From positions 62,001-126,000 of the forward strand of contig BDTR01000045.1 of NCBI GenBank assembly GCA_002897775.1: 64,000 nucleotides of DNA, given 5' to 3'. The notes beneath the pieces are model-generated. The model was not told the DNA's origin, made no database searches, and worked only from the letters and a program-made list of their open reading frames with translations. Below are positions 37,729 through 46,818 of this stretch, one piece after another. Positions within the stretch are counted from its first letter, which is position 1; every line of letters starts with the position of its first letter. This stretch comes from a bacterium BMS3Bbin08 (GTDB lineage Bacteria; Nitrospirota; Thermodesulfovibrionia; UBA6902; BMS3Bbin08). Made by a program: the position numbers and the translations under genes.

Positions 37729-38901
37729 ATGATAGACACCGGCAGAAAAAACTACTCAGCACTGATCCCCCTGTTCGTACTTGCTTTGTCAGTGGTTCTG
37801 GCTGATACGCCGGCATGGGCAGACGCTCTCTCAGACGCGATAGCCAGGACACCACATGGCGCTGGAAAAGGCATGATCGATCCTTCTGCTGAAAGCGGTT
37901 TTCTCAATATTCCCGGAGCTCCTGACGTTAACCTTATTATTGCTTTTTTATGGGCCATATGGGTCGGGTGGATATTTTCGACTGTCGGCGCCTTTGGAGG
38001 CATTATGGCTGGTGTCGGTCATATCACTATATTCGGCCTTGGAGACTACGCGAAAGGCTTTAAAAGCACAAATCCCGCGCTGAACAAAATGCTTACTGAC
38101 AGCATCAGGGTATCAAACCAGTGGATGGTGAGTTTAAGCGCCATGATCTCATCGATAAATTATTACAAAATGGGCAGACTGGTCCTGCCGCTTGGAATAG
38201 CCCTTGCCCTGGGCTCTGTAACAGGCAGCATCATAGTGCCGGTCATTACAGCCGGCAAGATAAAACTCAGCCAGTATATCGGATATTTCGGCCTTTGCGT
38301 ATTTGTCATCGGCGGATTTCTGTTTTATGAGACCACATCAAAAGGACAATCAAAAAAGAAAAACGCAAAGGCGGCTTCAAAAGCGTTTGAAGAAGCCCAT
38401 ATAAAGCTGAAACAAAACGAGGCAGTCGATACAACACACCACGGCGTAAAAATAATCGAGTGGAGCCTTGCGAGAGTAAGGTTTACGTTCTATGCGGTTG
38501 AGTTCAGTTTCAGGCCTGTTTTTCCGATCATCGGAGGTTTTTTTATAGCTGCTCTGGCCTCTTTTCTGGGCATAGGCGGCGGATTTTTGTTCGTGCCGTT
38601 TCTGACCAGCATCGCGGGCCTGCCCATGTTCCTTGTCGCAGGGACATCGGCCCTGACAGTTCTTGTAGGCATGATAGTAAGCATTTTTTCCTATATGGTG
38701 ATCAAGGGCGTTGTTGTTTACTGGCCTTTGATCGGGCTTGAACTTTTTGGTATATTTGTCGGCTCCATGATCGGGCCCCGCACATCCAGATACATCCCGG
38801 ATATCTGGCTGAAAAGGCTTTTTGTCGTACTTGCCATATATGTCGGGATCAGATATACGTCAAAAGGGTTCCTTGGATTCAGCATAGTACCGCCATTTTA
38901 A
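37729..38901 (+). CDS. TauE/SafE-family sulfite/anion exporter-like permease
   Basis: FLGIGGGFLFVPFLTSIAGLPMFLVAGTSALTVLVGM and duplicated FSTVGAFGGIMAGVGH. Confidence 0.88.
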   Translation: MIDTGRKNYSALIPLFVLALSVVLADTPAWADALSDAIARTPHGAGKGMIDPSAESGFLNIPGAPDVNLIIAFLWAIWVGWIFSTVGAFGGIMAGVGHITIFGLGDYAKGFKSTNPALNKMLTDSIRVSNQWMVSLSAMISSINYYKMGRLVLPLGIALALGSVTGSIIVPVITAGKIKLSQYIGYFGLCVFVIGGFLFYETTSKGQSKKKNAKAASKAFEEAHIKLKQNEAVDTTHHGVKIIEWSLARVRFTFYAVEFSFRPVFPIIGGFFIAALASFLGIGGGFLFVPFLTSIAGLPMFLVAGTSALTVLVGMIVSIFSYMVIKGVVVYWPLIGLELFGIFVGSMIGPRTSRYIPDIWLKRLFVVLAIYVGIRYTSKGFLGFSIVPPF

Positions 38902-39005
38902 ATAATAGTCACTGAGTTATTGAGTAACTTAGTCATTTCAATGACTTAATAACTAAATTACTTAATGACTTTGTTTGTAAACGATTTACCAGGCACAGAT
39001 AAAAA

Positions 39006-39527
39006 ATGGACCTTTTCACTTTTTTATATATGCAGATGGATAAGGTTCTAATGCCGTTTTACAGGCTTCCGGACCATAGTGTCGCCGGATACTTTTCAGG
39101 CACATTTATTCTCTGCCTTGCCTGTGTGATCATAGGGGAATATTCCATCTCCGCAGCCTTCCGGATAAACAGAAAAAAAATAGCCGGTGACAATGAGGAA
39201 ATGGCCCGTTTCCATGACCTCTCCATAAAGGCGCTGAAGGCCGGGAACAAGGCTGCGTATAAGGCATGCAACAGCAGGGCAAATGACGCGTTTGGAAAGT
39301 CGTTTTTTACGCGGATATCACTTTCCGCCGCTTCCTTATGGCCTTTGTTCATAGCGCTTGGCTGGATGCAGTACCGCTTTTCAGGGGTGCGCTTCAGCCT
39401 GCTGTTATTACCGGGCAAATGGATTACGGTCGGATATATGTTCACGTTTGTTCTCTGCTACATAACGGCACGCGTACTCTTCGCGAAGTTCAGGAAAACA
39501 ATACTGCTGAGCCGGCGGCCGTCATAA
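39006..39527 (+). CDS. Small 3-TM membrane protein, unknown
   Basis: TM1, charged helical segment, TM2-TM3. Confidence 0.55.
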   Translation: MDLFTFLYMQMDKVLMPFYRLPDHSVAGYFSGTFILCLACVIIGEYSISAAFRINRKKIAGDNEEMARFHDLSIKALKAGNKAAYKACNSRANDAFGKSFFTRISLSAASLWPLFIALGWMQYRFSGVRFSLLLLPGKWITVGYMFTFVLCYITARVLFAKFRKTILLSRRPS

Positions 39528-39664
39528 ATTTAGCCTCAGACAGCCAGAAGGGTTGATACTTCGATTACACTCAGAGCATAGACCCTGAGGACATTCGACA
39601 AGCTCAGCCCAGGCAACGCCGAAGGGTTGATTATAGACGCCCTTCCGTTCTATAATTTCATGTT

Positions 39665-39916
39665 ATGCTTGCCGGATTCAACAATAATATTGTCTACAGG
39701 AACGACACCTATCATGTTCAGACAGAGAACGGCGGACCGACAAATCCCGTGATCTCTACGGTGATCTACCGTAAGGGCGCTGTTGTCGCGTCGAAGAAAC
39801 TGCCCTACGCGGACATCATGAAAGACGAGAGCGCTGATGATACAGTCAAACAGCTTATGGAAAACCAGCACAAGAACATGATAAAGGCGTTGATGAGCGG
39901 AAGGCTGAATGTATAA
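39665..39916 (+). CDS. Hypothetical protein
   Basis: 83-aa ORF immediately upstream of the transketolase genes. Confidence 0.55.
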   Translation: MLAGFNNNIVYRNDTYHVQTENGGPTNPVISTVIYRKGAVVASKKLPYADIMKDESADDTVKQLMENQHKNMIKALMSGRLNV

Positions 39917-39937
39917 CAGGGACAAGGAAAATCTTAA

Positions 39938-40780
39938 ATGGATGTAGCCAGAACCGGCGGAATCAATGATATCCGCGAACTCGAAAATATATCCCGGGAG
40001 ATCCGAATTGATATCCTGAAGATGCTGCATGAGTCGGGCTCCGGCCATACCGGCGGCTCGCTTTCTGCCGCGGATGTCGCCGTGGCCATCTATTTTTCCA
40101 GGATGAACTTTGACGTCAATGACCCCGGGATGAAAGAAAGAGACAGGTTTATTCTTTCAAAGGGCCATGCCGCTCCCCTGCTCTACGCGATCCTTGCCAG
40201 GGCCGGCTATATCGCGCCTGACGTTCTTGCCAGCCTGAGAAAGATCGACAGTCCCCTTCAGGGCCACCCATGCTGCGAACTCCTGCCTGGAGTTGAGGTC
40301 TCGACAGGTTCCCTTGGACAGGGCCTTTCAGTTGCCAACGGTATAGCTATGGGCCTGAAACTCGACAACATTCCGTCAAGGGTGTTCTGCATTATGGGCG
40401 ACGGCGAGGTCCAGGAGGGGCAGATATGGGAAGCGGCCATGACAGCGGCTCACTATAAACTTGATAACATATGCGGCGTTGTCGATAATAACGGGCTCCA
40501 GATAGACGGGCCTGTGGAGGAAGTAATGGGGGTCGCGCCTTTACCGGATAAGTGGGAGGCGTTCGGCTGGAACGTAATTGAGGTCAACGGCCATAAAATG
40601 GATGAAATACTCGGCGCGCTTGATGACGCCGGGAACACAAAAGGCAGGCCGACAGTAATAATCGCGCACACTGTCAAGGGCAAGGGAGTTTCGATCTTTG
40701 AGGGCAAGGTTGAATATCATGGCGTCGCGCCTACTGCTGATGAGCTGGAGCAGGCAATGAAGGAATTAAACAGTGAGTAA
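39938..40780 (+). CDS. Transketolase N-terminal (TPP-binding) subunit
   Basis: SGHTGGSLSAADVAVAIYF, GHPCCELLPGVEVSTGSLGQGLSVANGIA, GDGEVQEGQIWEA. Confidence 0.93.
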   Translation: MDVARTGGINDIRELENISREIRIDILKMLHESGSGHTGGSLSAADVAVAIYFSRMNFDVNDPGMKERDRFILSKGHAAPLLYAILARAGYIAPDVLASLRKIDSPLQGHPCCELLPGVEVSTGSLGQGLSVANGIAMGLKLDNIPSRVFCIMGDGEVQEGQIWEAAMTAAHYKLDNICGVVDNNGLQIDGPVEEVMGVAPLPDKWEAFGWNVIEVNGHKMDEILGALDDAGNTKGRPTVIIAHTVKGKGVSIFEGKVEYHGVAPTADELEQAMKELNSE

Positions 40781-41780
40781 CTTAAATCAGAGCACAGAGC
40801 ACCCCGAAAAACTTCGCAACGGGGCAGGCACAACACAGAACATAGATAAGAAGCCAAAGGCGACCAGGGAGGCTTACGGGGAGGCCCTGTTGGAATTAGG
40901 AGAAAAGCGTCCGGATATTGTTGTGCTTGACGCGGACCTTTCCGGCTCGACTAAGACTGGTAAATTTGCCAGGGCGTTCCCAGACAGGTTTTTCAATCTT
41001 GGTGTGTCAGAGCAGGACATGATTGGAACGGCCGCCGGGTTGAGCCTTGCCGGTAAAGTGCCGTTCGCGTCCACATTCGCCGTGTTCGGAACAGGCAGGG
41101 CATGGGACCAGATCAGGCTTGTTATGTGCTATTCGAACACAAACGTAAAACTTGTCACAACACACGGCGGTATAACCGTCGGTGAGGACGGCGCGTCTCA
41201 CCAGGCCCTTGAAGATATCGCTTTAATGAGGGTACTGCCCAACATGACCGTGATAGTGCCTGCCGACGCCACGGAGACAACCCAGGTCATTCACGCGGTC
41301 GCTGAACATACCGGCCCGGTTTATGTAAGGCTCGGCAGGGCTAAAGTCCCCTATGTAATGCCTGACGATTACAAGTTTCAGATCGGAAAGTCCTTTGTCT
41401 TTCATATGGGTTCTGACGTAAATATCATAGCCGCAGGCCTGATGGTTGACGCGGCAAGGTCTGCCGCGGCAGACCTCAGGGAACAGGGTATAGACACCGG
41501 AGTGATCAACATGTCCACCATAAAGCCCCTTGACGAAGATATCCTGCTTGCGGCTGCCAAGAGGTCACAAATCATTATTACCGCTGAGGAACATTCTGTG
41601 ATCGGAGGCCTGGGCGGCGCTGTATGCGAGTTTCTGGCTGAAAAACACCCGGTTCTTGTCAGGCGCATCGGTGTCAACGACGTCTTCGGCTGTTCCGGCA
41701 GTCCGGACAAGCTTTTAAAACTTTTCGGCCTTACTTCTGAAAATATTATAGAAACGGTCAAAAAGGCGCTTAAAGCATGA
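40773..41780 (+). CDS. Transketolase C-terminal (pyrimidine-binding) subunit
   Basis: VLDADLSGSTKTGKFA...FNLGVSEQDMIGTAAGLSLAGKVPF. Confidence 0.93.
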   Translation: MSNLNQSTEHPEKLRNGAGTTQNIDKKPKATREAYGEALLELGEKRPDIVVLDADLSGSTKTGKFARAFPDRFFNLGVSEQDMIGTAAGLSLAGKVPFASTFAVFGTGRAWDQIRLVMCYSNTNVKLVTTHGGITVGEDGASHQALEDIALMRVLPNMTVIVPADATETTQVIHAVAEHTGPVYVRLGRAKVPYVMPDDYKFQIGKSFVFHMGSDVNIIAAGLMVDAARSAAADLREQGIDTGVINMSTIKPLDEDILLAAAKRSQIIITAEEHSVIGGLGGAVCEFLAEKHPVLVRRIGVNDVFGCSGSPDKLLKLFGLTSENIIETVKKALKA

Positions 41781-42439
41781 TCCAGTTCTCTGAAGTGTCA
41801 AAATACTATGACAATGAGATCGCGCTCAAAGATATTACCTTTTCAGTTGAGAAAGGCGATATGGTGTTTATTACAGGGCCGAGCGGCGCCGGCAAGACCA
41901 CACTTCTCAAGCTTATTTACAGGGCGGAAAGGCCTGACGAAGGGCACATAATCGTCGCCGGATGGGATGTGGACAAACTGAGGCAGGGCACTATCCCTTA
42001 TTTAAGAAAGAACGTCGGAGTTGTGTTCCAGGACTTCAGGCTGTTGACCAACAGGACCGTATTTGAGAATATCGCCCTTGCCCTGAGGATCCACGGGGTT
42101 CACCCCAGGGTGATAAAAGAAGACGTAAGCGAAGTGCTCAAAGACGTGGGCCTGAAGCACAAGGCGCACGAATATCCCCAGCATCTTTCCGGCGGAGAGC
42201 AGCAGAGAGTAGTGATCGCGAGGGCCATGGTATCAAAGCCCACTGTTTTGCTTGCCGACGAGCCGACCGGAAACCTGGACCCCGATACCTCGCAGTTAGT
42301 CATGAAGCTCTTCAGAGAAATCAATGCCCGGGGAACGACCATACTTATCGCGACCCACAGCAGGGAACTTTTTTCAGGGTCAGGCTGCAGGGTCATACAT
42401 CTGGAAAAGGCTGAGTTGGCAGAGGACTATGTGGCATGA
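41777..42439 (+). CDS. ftsE: Cell division ATP-binding protein FtsE
   Basis: ABC motifs GPSGAGKTTLLKLIYRAERPDEG and LSGGEQQRVVIARAM; followed by ftsX. Confidence 0.93.
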   Translation: MIQFSEVSKYYDNEIALKDITFSVEKGDMVFITGPSGAGKTTLLKLIYRAERPDEGHIIVAGWDVDKLRQGTIPYLRKNVGVVFQDFRLLTNRTVFENIALALRIHGVHPRVIKEDVSEVLKDVGLKHKAHEYPQHLSGGEQQRVVIARAMVSKPTVLLADEPTGNLDPDTSQLVMKLFREINARGTTILIATHSRELFSGSGCRVIHLEKAELAEDYVA

Positions 42440-43320
42440 GAACATTCATTTATTCTCTTCAAACCGCCGCAAAAAATCTATGGTATGAAAAATGGATAAA
42501 TATCCTTACTGTAATGACCGTGGCGGTCGGACTGTTGCTGCTCGGCACATTTGTTCTGATATCGTTAAACATGGATTCCGCGCTTAAGCGCTGGTCCAGA
42601 GGTTTCGGGCTCATTGTATATCTCGATGACGGTATAAGCAGTAACGAGGTTGGGACATTACGTGACCTCCTGCAGAAAGACCCTGATGTTACAGGTATAA
42701 CATATGTATCCCAGGCAACTGCCATCAGGGAGCTCAGGCAGACCCTCGGTGAAAGGAGCTCGATACTTGACGGGTTTGAGAAAAACCCCCTGCCCGCATC
42801 CTTTGAACTCAAGCTTAAAAGTGAGGCGCTGGATCCCGACAGAATAAAGCAAAAGGCCTCAAAATTTAAAAAACTTGCCGGTGTGGAAGACGTGCAGTAC
42901 GGAAAAAAATGGCTTGCCTCGCTCGACAGGCTAACAAAAGGGATAAAGACAATGGTCCTTATCTTCGGCGCGGTCATCCTCATTACCATTGCGTTTGTCA
43001 GCTACAGCACGATCAAGATCCTGTTTTACAGAAGAAAGGAAGAGATTGAGACTCTGAAGCTCCTTGGAGCTTCGAGGACATTTATAAGGGCCCCTTTTCT
43101 TCTGGAGGGGCTGTTCATTGGACTGTCAGGCGGTATCGCCGGTTTCCTCGGTCTGTCGTCAATGTTCTACTTTATATCAGCCGAGGTCATCGAGTTCATG
43201 CCATCAATTAAATCAGTGATGCTGTTCCTCCCGTCTGAGGCATATCCGGCCGCTCCGTTGGCAGGCGCTGTAATGAGCCTTATTGGAAGTTTTATCGCTA
43301 TCGGGAAGATCAGGTATTAA
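42436..43320 (+). CDS. ftsX: Cell division permease FtsX
   Basis: FtsX-like TM/extracellular domain layout; overlaps ftsE. Confidence 0.92.
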   Translation: MRTFIYSLQTAAKNLWYEKWINILTVMTVAVGLLLLGTFVLISLNMDSALKRWSRGFGLIVYLDDGISSNEVGTLRDLLQKDPDVTGITYVSQATAIRELRQTLGERSSILDGFEKNPLPASFELKLKSEALDPDRIKQKASKFKKLAGVEDVQYGKKWLASLDRLTKGIKTMVLIFGAVILITIAFVSYSTIKILFYRRKEEIETLKLLGASRTFIRAPFLLEGLFIGLSGGIAGFLGLSSMFYFISAEVIEFMPSIKSVMLFLPSEAYPAAPLAGAVMSLIGSFIAIGKIRY

Positions 43321-43321
43321 C

Positions 43322-44506
43322 TTGAAAAGCCGTAAATGTGGAACAAAAAGAGCATTATGCGGCATTTTGGCTTTTTCTTTTTGTTTGTTTCTTCTCAGCG
43401 CTCACTTCTCACCCTCCTTTGCCTCTAAAAACCCCAAGCGGGAGCTCAAGAAAATCGAAAAAAGACTTCGCACAGAAAAGCGCAAGATCGAGCAGGCGAT
43501 CGAAAAGGAGAAATCAATACTTACGGAGATAGAAAACACGAACAAGGCCCTCCGGAAAAAACATGAAGAATTAAAACACTACAATAAGCGTTTGACAAAC
43601 ACGAATTCAGAGATCGATAAGCTTAACGAAGAAATCTTACTGCTCGACAAAAAGCTTGGCGACAGAAAGGACATTCTAAAAACACGGCTCCGGAGTCTGT
43701 ACAAACAGCAGCACGGGATCATTGCGGACGTGCTGATTTCCGCGAGGGATTATCATGACCTCATCAAAAAGATCAGGTATATCAGCTTTATAGCTGATCA
43801 CGACAACCGGCTGATAGAGAGTTACAACAGCGGCATGGAAGAGCTCAGCGGCAAGATGGCCCGGCTTGAAGGACTGCGAAAAGACCTCGAATCCAGCAGG
43901 AAGAAAATCCGGATAAAGACCGTTGAGATGAAGAAAGAGCGCGAAAAAAAAGATCAGCTCCTTGCCTCTATAAAAAGCAAACGCGGCTCGTACGAAAAAA
44001 TGGTCAAAGAACTTGAAGAATCATCAAAGAACCTGCGCGAGCTTATCAAAAAGATCGAGATACGGAAAAAGGCCGCCCGGTATGCAGGAAAAGGCTTCGG
44101 CAAACAGCGGGGCCGTCTGCCCTGGCCTGTTGTGGGCAAAGTGCTGGTCCCTTTTGGCAGGCATAATGACCCTGAGTACAACATTCCCACTTTCAGAAAG
44201 GGGATTGAAATTAAGGCTGATCTTGGCACCGCTGTTCTGGCTGTTGCCGGGGGACGCGTTGTCTACGCGGACTGGTTTAAGGGCTACGGCCTGCTGGTCA
44301 TTGTTGATCACGGAGACGGGTATCACACGCTTTACGCCAACCTGTCCGAGATTTTTCATAAGACAGGTGATATAATCAAAAGGAGGCAGGCAGTCGGCAA
44401 GGCGGGAGAATCCGGGGTTCTTAACGTGCCGAGTCTTTATTTTGAGATCAGGCATAAAGGCAAGCCTGTTGATCCGCTTAAGTGGTTAAGAAACATGAAG
44501 AACTAA
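43322..44506 (+). CDS. envC: EnvC-like murein hydrolase activator (coiled coil + M23 domain)
   Basis: Long coiled coil then LytM/M23-like domain (GIEIKADLGTAVLAVAGGRVVYADWFKGYGLLVIVDHGDGYHTLYANLSEI). TTG start near 43322 preferred to 43283. Confidence 0.86.
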   Translation: MKSRKCGTKRALCGILAFSFCLFLLSAHFSPSFASKNPKRELKKIEKRLRTEKRKIEQAIEKEKSILTEIENTNKALRKKHEELKHYNKRLTNTNSEIDKLNEEILLLDKKLGDRKDILKTRLRSLYKQQHGIIADVLISARDYHDLIKKIRYISFIADHDNRLIESYNSGMEELSGKMARLEGLRKDLESSRKKIRIKTVEMKKEREKKDQLLASIKSKRGSYEKMVKELEESSKNLRELIKKIEIRKKAARYAGKGFGKQRGRLPWPVVGKVLVPFGRHNDPEYNIPTFRKGIEIKADLGTAVLAVAGGRVVYADWFKGYGLLVIVDHGDGYHTLYANLSEIFHKTGDIIKRRQAVGKAGESGVLNVPSLYFEIRHKGKPVDPLKWLRNMKN

Positions 44507-44527
44507 TCAGATGGAGGAAAACAGATA

Positions 44528-45859
44528 ATGTCCAAAAACAAACAGCTTGTCCTCTGGATAATGGTTATTGCCATAGCCTTTGCCGGAGTCTTTATAGCCA
44601 GGTTCACCGTTGAGAGCGTTAGTGCCGAAGGCGAACCTTACAAAGAGGTCAAAACATTCGCGGAGGTTCTTTCACTGGTCAAAAAGAACTATGTTGATGA
44701 GGTCGACAACAAGGAAATGATATACGGCGCCATAAAGGGCATGCTCAACGCGCTGGACCCTCATTCATCTTTTATGCCGCCTGAAATGTTCAAGGAAATG
44801 CAGATAAGCACCAAAGGGGAGTTTGGCGGCCTTGGAATACAGATTTCCATAAAAGACGGCATATTGACCATAATCGCGCCCATAGAGGACACACCGGCTT
44901 ACAGGGCCGGGGTCAAGGCCGGTGATAAGATCATTAAGATAGACGGCGAGTCAACCAAGGACATGAGTCTTAATGACGCGGTGACAAAACTGCGTGGTAA
45001 AAAGGGAACATCAGTCACAATAACAATATCAAGAAAGGACCTCCAAAAACCAAAGGACATAACGATAGTAAGAGACATAATCAAGATCAAAAGTGTAAAA
45101 AGCAGGGTCATTGATGAAACAATAGGCTATGTGAAGCTCACGCAGTTCCAGGAAAGGACCGCGGCAGACCTTAAAAAGGTCATGAGAGAACTCAGGAAGC
45201 AGGAGTTGGAGGGCTTTATCCTTGACCTCAGAAACAACCCTGGCGGGCTTTTGAATGTTTCAATTGACGTCGCCAGCCAGTTCCTGCCGCCGGATACCCT
45301 TGTTGTATATATCAAGGATAAAAGCGGTGAAAGGCTGGAATACCGCACCCGGAACAGGTCTCTGGAGTTCGATTATCCAATGATAGTGCTCGTGAACGGG
45401 GGGAGCGCGAGCGCGTCAGAGATCGTGGCCGGAGCGCTTCAGGACTGGGGCAAAGCAGTGATCCTTGGAACTCAGACATTTGGCAAAGGCTCGGTCCAGA
45501 CGGTTATCCCGCTGAGCGACGGCTCGGGCCTCAGGCTTACTACAGCCCGGTATTACACACCTAAAGACAGGTCTATTCAGGCGACAGGAATCGAACCTGA
45601 TATAGTTGTTTCGCAGGGTCCCAATGGAAAGGGAAAATTTCATCCGACGATCAGGGAAAAAGACCTTAAAGGACACCTTGAAAATGAGCACGAAAAAGAG
45701 TCTGTTAAAGAAGAAAAAGAAATAAAAGAGGGAAAAGCAGAAGAAGAGAGCGGGAAAGTTTCAGACGGAGCAGCGGAAGACATTGACATACAGCTTCAGC
45801 GCGCGATCGACCTTTTGAAGACTTGGAAGGTATTTAAGAAACTGCCAAAAGCGGCTTAA
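44528..45859 (+). CDS. ctpA: C-terminal processing protease (S41)
   Basis: PDZ domain, VNGGSASASEIVAGALQD, GTQTFGKGSVQT. Confidence 0.94.
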   Translation: MSKNKQLVLWIMVIAIAFAGVFIARFTVESVSAEGEPYKEVKTFAEVLSLVKKNYVDEVDNKEMIYGAIKGMLNALDPHSSFMPPEMFKEMQISTKGEFGGLGIQISIKDGILTIIAPIEDTPAYRAGVKAGDKIIKIDGESTKDMSLNDAVTKLRGKKGTSVTITISRKDLQKPKDITIVRDIIKIKSVKSRVIDETIGYVKLTQFQERTAADLKKVMRELRKQELEGFILDLRNNPGGLLNVSIDVASQFLPPDTLVVYIKDKSGERLEYRTRNRSLEFDYPMIVLVNGGSASASEIVAGALQDWGKAVILGTQTFGKGSVQTVIPLSDGSGLRLTTARYYTPKDRSIQATGIEPDIVVSQGPNGKGKFHPTIREKDLKGHLENEHEKESVKEEKEIKEGKAEEESGKVSDGAAEDIDIQLQRAIDLLKTWKVFKKLPKAA

Positions 45860-45953
45860 GCCCGTTAAAAGTTACAGGTTATTTGTTATATGCTATTCTC
45901 TGAGGCATGTAAACGGATAACTAATAACCAGCAGCTAACAACATTAATTCAGA

Positions 45954-45993
45954 GCCCCCTTAGCTCAGCAGGATAGAGCACAGGTTTCCTAAA
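45954..45993 (+). other. 5' half of tRNA-Arg(CCU) (attachment-site remnant)
   Basis: 40 nt identical to bases 1-40 of the intact tRNA at 46582; diverges after TTTCCTAAA. Confidence 0.9.
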
Positions 45994-46074
45994 TCCCCCC
46001 TTTTCTTTAAGTGTATATTTTGCTATAGTATACTCTTTCTTGTGTTACATATTATCTTTAAAAGGATGTATTAA

Positions 46075-46275
46075 ATGAAATTTAGTGAGCTAATAAGATT
46101 GCTTGAAGAAAAGGGTTTTGAAATTGTTAAAGAAAAAGGTTCTATCAGATACTACGGGAAACCTGATTGGGACAAGCTGGTGCGAGTTGACTATCATGGT
46201 TCAAAGGAAGTACCAACAGGAACCTGTTATGCTATACTGAAGGCTGCAGGGATTAGAAAGAAGAAAAGGGGGTAA
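46075..46275 (+). CDS. hicA: HicA-like mRNA interferase toxin
   Basis: MKFSELIRLLEEKGFEIVKEKGSIRYYG...PTGTCYAILKAAGI. Confidence 0.85.
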   Translation: MKFSELIRLLEEKGFEIVKEKGSIRYYGKPDWDKLVRVDYHGSKEVPTGTCYAILKAAGIRKKKRG

Positions 46276-46276
46276 C

Positions 46277-46522
46277 ATGATCGATATAGAATATTCTTTA
46301 ATAATAGAAGCCACGGATGACCCTAATTTTTTTGGATTTTACTCTCCTGAATTAGAGGGGTTTACCGGAACAGGACACTCCATAGAAGATTGCATCTATA
46401 AGGCAAAATGGGGAATGAAAGAGCACGTAGCTCTATTAAAAGAAAGAAAAATGCCAGTTCCATCGAGAGATCCTAACCCTAAGATCACCATTCAAAATGT
46501 TCATGAGAAAGCAACAGTTTAG
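46277..46522 (+). CDS. hicB: HicB-like antitoxin
   Basis: FFGFYSPELEGFTGTGHSIEDCIYKAKWGMKEHVALLKERKMPVPSR; directly follows hicA. Confidence 0.85.
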   Translation: MIDIEYSLIIEATDDPNFFGFYSPELEGFTGTGHSIEDCIYKAKWGMKEHVALLKERKMPVPSRDPNPKITIQNVHEKATV

Positions 46523-46581
46523 ACTTACTATTTATGACGTCTGCCTTAATTATTAATCTGCTATTTGCTATTATCAAGCAT

Positions 46582-46658
46582 GCCCCCTTAGCTCAGCAGG
46601 ATAGAGCACAGGTTTCCTAAACCTGGTGTCGCACGTTCGAGTCGTGCAGGGGGCGCCA
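46582..46658 (+). tRNA. tRNA-Arg(CCU), CCA encoded
   Basis: GCCCCCT/AGGGGGC acceptor stem; CAGGT-TTCCTAA-ACCTG anticodon arm; GTTCGAG T-loop; terminal GCCA. Confidence 0.95.
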
Positions 46659-46818
46659 TCTTTTAATGCAGAAGTCAGCTTATTGAAAGGTGTATCCTGA
46701 GGTATGTATCAGAGAAGGGTACGTTGAAGTGATTCAGTGACTATAAAGACTTAGCAAATGGAAATGCAGAATCCGAAACTACTACAAACAAAAAAGTCAC
46801 TGATGATGCACACTCCAT

